Virus record (IMG/VR): IMGVR_UViG_3300042560_002966 | Location: 1 to 40,870 of that record | Length of the DNA stretch: 40,870 bases | Strand: one strand, 5' to 3' | Source of the DNA: a virus | In this document: in pieces, positions 38,966-40,870 of the stretch | Position numbering within the stretch: the stretch's first letter is position 1 | How the letters are laid out: each line of letters begins with the position of its first letter | Program-made: the position numbers and the translations under genes | Notes under the pieces: generated by a model | The model's database searches: none | The model's input: the letters and a program-made list of their open reading frames with translations, nothing else | Told to the model about the DNA's origin: nothing

Positions 38966-40337
38966 TGCTATCAGATTTAGAAGGTAAAACAGGTTTCATT
39001 TGGCTACCACTATCAAGCGTAGCAATCATCGTTTGCTTAAAGCGCCATTCAAGTATATTACCATCGGCATACTTATCATTCCATCCATTAAGCGCACTAA
39101 TAACATTCATCGGTTCAAGGATCAGTTCCGCTTTAGGTAAAATATGGCTTATGTATTTATTGTAAGCTACTCTAATATCGCTTCCACTTCCACGTTCACT
39201 ACCTGGAGTTTGTCCAGCTAATGCAGGATCAAAATTTAGGGCATACAATAAATGCTCATTAGCCATCTTACCATCATCAAGGTATTGGCCATCTTTAAAT
39301 TTATTGTCAATAGCAGTAATCTTAATGCCTTTCATTTCATTACCACTTCTATCGTACATAAAGGTGGTAAGTATAGTTTTGCCAGCAGCTTGTGTGCCTG
39401 TAAGCATATCATTAATTTCGTCAAAAGTTTGTTGCATGTAATCCACACGCTTAGCTTCATTCTTATCAAAATCAGGATATTTCCATTTCCAGTACCAGTC
39501 AGCAATTTCAACCATATACTTTACAGCAATTTGGTTATCCATCAACTTGCTTTTAAACTCAGGTATATCTAAACTGTACTTTAACCATTTAGATTTACGG
39601 ACAGCATCCCATTCAGGTATCTGGTAATGTTCACACCCAGGTACACTATAACTTAAAGGATATATATAATTGGTTTTGCGGCTATCAGCCAAAACAAAAC
39701 CAGTAGGATCATAATAAGGATCAAGGCAAGGAATGGCGGTAGAGTTTGAAATGCTTGCAGTTCTGGTAGCTCTGTCCTTGTTTACATAAACTAAATCATA
39801 ACGGCCTGTTTTAGGATTCGGCCAAGCATATCTACAATTTTCAGCACCATGTGTAATAATACCCAAAGCCTGTTTATCTGGTCCCATCATTATCTCAGGA
39901 AACACATGATTAAACCACTCCATATCTTTGCAGGCATCCATCAGGTAACGGTTAAAAGCAGTTTTGCGCTTCCAAGCCTCAATATCTTTATGGTGTACCA
40001 CCTTAAAAGCTTCTTTACCATTATCATCCACAGTGGTATAACCACAATGCACACCAGCAGCGTATAACATACGTGCTTTTTCATCTAACTTTGATGGTAT
40101 AATAGTGCTAGGCTTAACATCTTTAAGCACATCCTGTGGATGGGAGTCATTATCGCCCCAAGGGCACCAAGGATAAGAAGCTTCTTTTTCGGCAACAATA
40201 ACGGTAGGTTTACCAACAATAAGCACACCAGTATTATCTTTAGTACGAGCCAAAGCCATACCTAGTTCTGCGCTATAAGCATATGCAGGGCTATTGCCGG
40301 TTGCTCTTATTTCAATGTGGTTATTACTCGTACTCAT
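38955..40337 (-). CDS. Portal protein
   Basis: 460 aa from the ATG at 40335-40337, which gives a 4-base overlap with the upstream gene. The N-terminus has PWCPWGDNDSHPQDVLKDVK and the helix-rich stem region; the C-terminal part, LLYALNFDPALAGQTPGSER then SGSDIRVAYNKYISHILPKA, is the typical portal ending (Gly-Ser-Gly-Ser loop, then long helix). The portal is the dodecameric channel for DNA packaging and ejection. It is separated from the large terminase gene by an inserted accessory cassette and by the circular join, which is unusual. Confidence 0.75.
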   Translation of the reverse strand: MSTSNNHIEIRATGNSPAYAYSAELGMALARTKDNTGVLIVGKPTVIVAEKEASYPWCPWGDNDSHPQDVLKDVKPSTIIPSKLDEKARMLYAAGVHCGYTTVDDNGKEAFKVVHHKDIEAWKRKTAFNRYLMDACKDMEWFNHVFPEIMMGPDKQALGIITHGAENCRYAWPNPKTGRYDLVYVNKDRATRTASISNSTAIPCLDPYYDPTGFVLADSRKTNYIYPLSYSVPGCEHYQIPEWDAVRKSKWLKYSLDIPEFKSKLMDNQIAVKYMVEIADWYWKWKYPDFDKNEAKRVDYMQQTFDEINDMLTGTQAAGKTILTTFMYDRSGNEMKGIKITAIDNKFKDGQYLDDGKMANEHLLYALNFDPALAGQTPGSERGSGSDIRVAYNKYISHILPKAELILEPMNVISALNGWNDKYADGNILEWRFKQTMIATLDSGSQMKPVLPSKSDSNAV

Positions 40338-40603
40338 AGTATTACCGTGCAATTATTTAAAGTATCAATCAACCAAGTCCTCACCTTTATAGGATGATGG
40401 CTATTCTCTTTATTCACTAAAGAAATAAAACCTTTGTTCCCATCTGTATTACTAACACCAGCTCTCGTACAATTCTTCATCACAATCAGCTCACCACCTT
40501 TTTTACGAGCAGCATCATAAGTCCAAAAACTAACTGTAAAAGCTTCGTCCTTATTCTCCATAATTGCTAGTGCTTCTGATAGTCTTAAAGTAGATCGGCT
40601 CAC
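40334..40603 (-). CDS. Hypothetical protein, 89 aa, first gene of portal operon
   Basis: An 89-aa protein with a GTG start (40601-40603), since no in-frame ATG lies upstream; Met15 is an alternative. Sequence SRSTLRLSEALAIMENKDEA, then FTVSFWTYDAARKKGGELIV; strand-rich, no family recognised. It overlaps the portal start by 4 bases (ATGA), so it is coupled to it. It is the first gene after late-promoter motif 2, which suggests a head or packaging function. Confidence 0.55.
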   Translation of the reverse strand: MSRSTLRLSEALAIMENKDEAFTVSFWTYDAARKKGGELIVMKNCTRAGVSNTDGNKGFISLVNKENSHHPIKVRTWLIDTLNNCTVIL

Positions 40604-40636
40604 ATAATAATTAGTTAGCGTTAGTATTAATTGAAA

Positions 40637-40681
40637 TAAAAGTATATTTAACAGTAGTATTAGCGTGGTACACTTTGCACC
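40637..40681 (-). promoter_or_regulatory. Late promoter candidate 2 (portal/lysis/tail operon)
   Basis: On the minus strand the 13-mer TGTACCACGCTAA (40660-40672) is followed after exactly 15 bases by TACTTTTA (40637-40644), near the Bacteroidota -7 box. The 13-mer overlaps a dyad GGTAC-N5-GCACC (40667-40681), one mismatch from the dyad at the other late promoter. The GTG of the first gene is 33 bases downstream. Confidence 0.6.
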
Positions 40682-40714
40682 AATGTTGATGAGAAAAAGA
40701 AAAGGCGCTTTTTG

Positions 40715-40743
40715 CTACTTTTTGCCGCCCAAGCAAAAAGTAG
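40715..40743. repeat. Perfect inverted repeat at the join
   Basis: CTACTTTTTGC (40715-40725) and GCAAAAAGTAG (40733-40743) form a perfect 11-bp stem with a 7-base loop; GCTTTTTGC-type sequence repeats just before it. It lacks a long T run, so it is a weak terminator at best. CTTTTTGC / GCAAAAAG repeats are common between genes of some Bacteroidota chromosomes, so this may be host-derived DNA at the edge of the cassette (inference). Confidence 0.55.
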
Positions 40744-40870
40744 TCCCCCAACAATTTCACCATTTACCCCTCATTTAAAGCCACACACAGCCCATTACAA
40801 GCCATTTGCCAGCATTTAAACCAACAAACAAACCCCACCGCCACCAAAAAAAGCCCATTTATAAAGCAAT
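40744..40870. repeat. Terminal direct repeat, right copy
   Basis: Identical to 1-127. Removing one copy gives the circular genome. Confidence 0.95.

Larger units (their letters stand above)
40604..40743. other. Leader of the portal operon and join to the accessory cassette
   Basis: Together with 1-176 this makes a gene-free stretch of about 316 bp across the circular join. Within it I see late-promoter motif 2, a perfect inverted repeat at 40715-40743, and a strongly strand-biased tract (G/T-rich on the minus strand) in 1-127. No further gene is visible. Confidence 0.7.

Overview
The window is a complete genome of a temperate tailed phage, very probably of a Bacteroidota host. Its first 127 bases recur exactly as its last 127 bases, so the sequence closes into a circle of about 40,743 bp. 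The Bacteroidota assignment rests on AT-rich DNA, starts that almost all lack a Shine-Dalgarno sequence and are preceded by A-rich leaders, one upstream element that fits the TTTG / TAnnTTTG promoter pattern, and protein types common in Bacteroidota phages. The host genus cannot be read from the sequence.

Nearly everything is on the minus strand, so the genome is best read from high to low coordinates and across the circular join. A short lysogeny module on the plus strand (repressor 23554-23949, integrase to 25326) flanks a putative attP that carries the 3' end of a tRNA-Asp gene, a strong terminator and repeats that look like integrase arm sites. Divergent from the repressor, the early operon runs from 23424 down to about 12060. 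It holds a Cro-like protein, a PAPS-reductase/DndC-like protein, a DUF4406 deoxyribosyltransferase-like protein, a free-standing DnaA domain IV, several small unknowns, a Cys-motif DUF5131 protein, a cytosine-C5 methyltransferase, an ASCH protein and a 1086-aa primase-ATPase fusion. Inverted iteron arrays at the end of the primase gene are a likely replication origin.

The first late block (10857 down to 2408) encodes an S49 prohead protease fused to a scaffold, the major capsid protein, small virion proteins, a P-loop kinase, a PLD-like nuclease, terminase small-subunit candidates and the large terminase. The second late block (40603 down to 25386, reached across the join) encodes the portal, a probable connector, a membrane-rich lysis cassette, tail proteins and the tape measure. 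Each late block starts with the same 13-bp motif placed 15 bp from a -7-like box, which suggests one shared late activator.

Between large terminase and portal sits an accessory cassette (about 2407 down to 1, plus the leader at 40604-40743). It has its own promoter, two strong terminators, a SymE-type toxin-like gene, a 52-aa ORF with a perfect Shine-Dalgarno sequence and a DUF932 gene. It looks like a moron inserted into the morphogenesis region. The most interesting items are the paired late-promoter motif, the attP architecture that separates repressor from integrase in the prophage, the iteron arrays, the start-proximal leader motif, the moron cassette, and the kinase/PLD pair next to the terminase genes.
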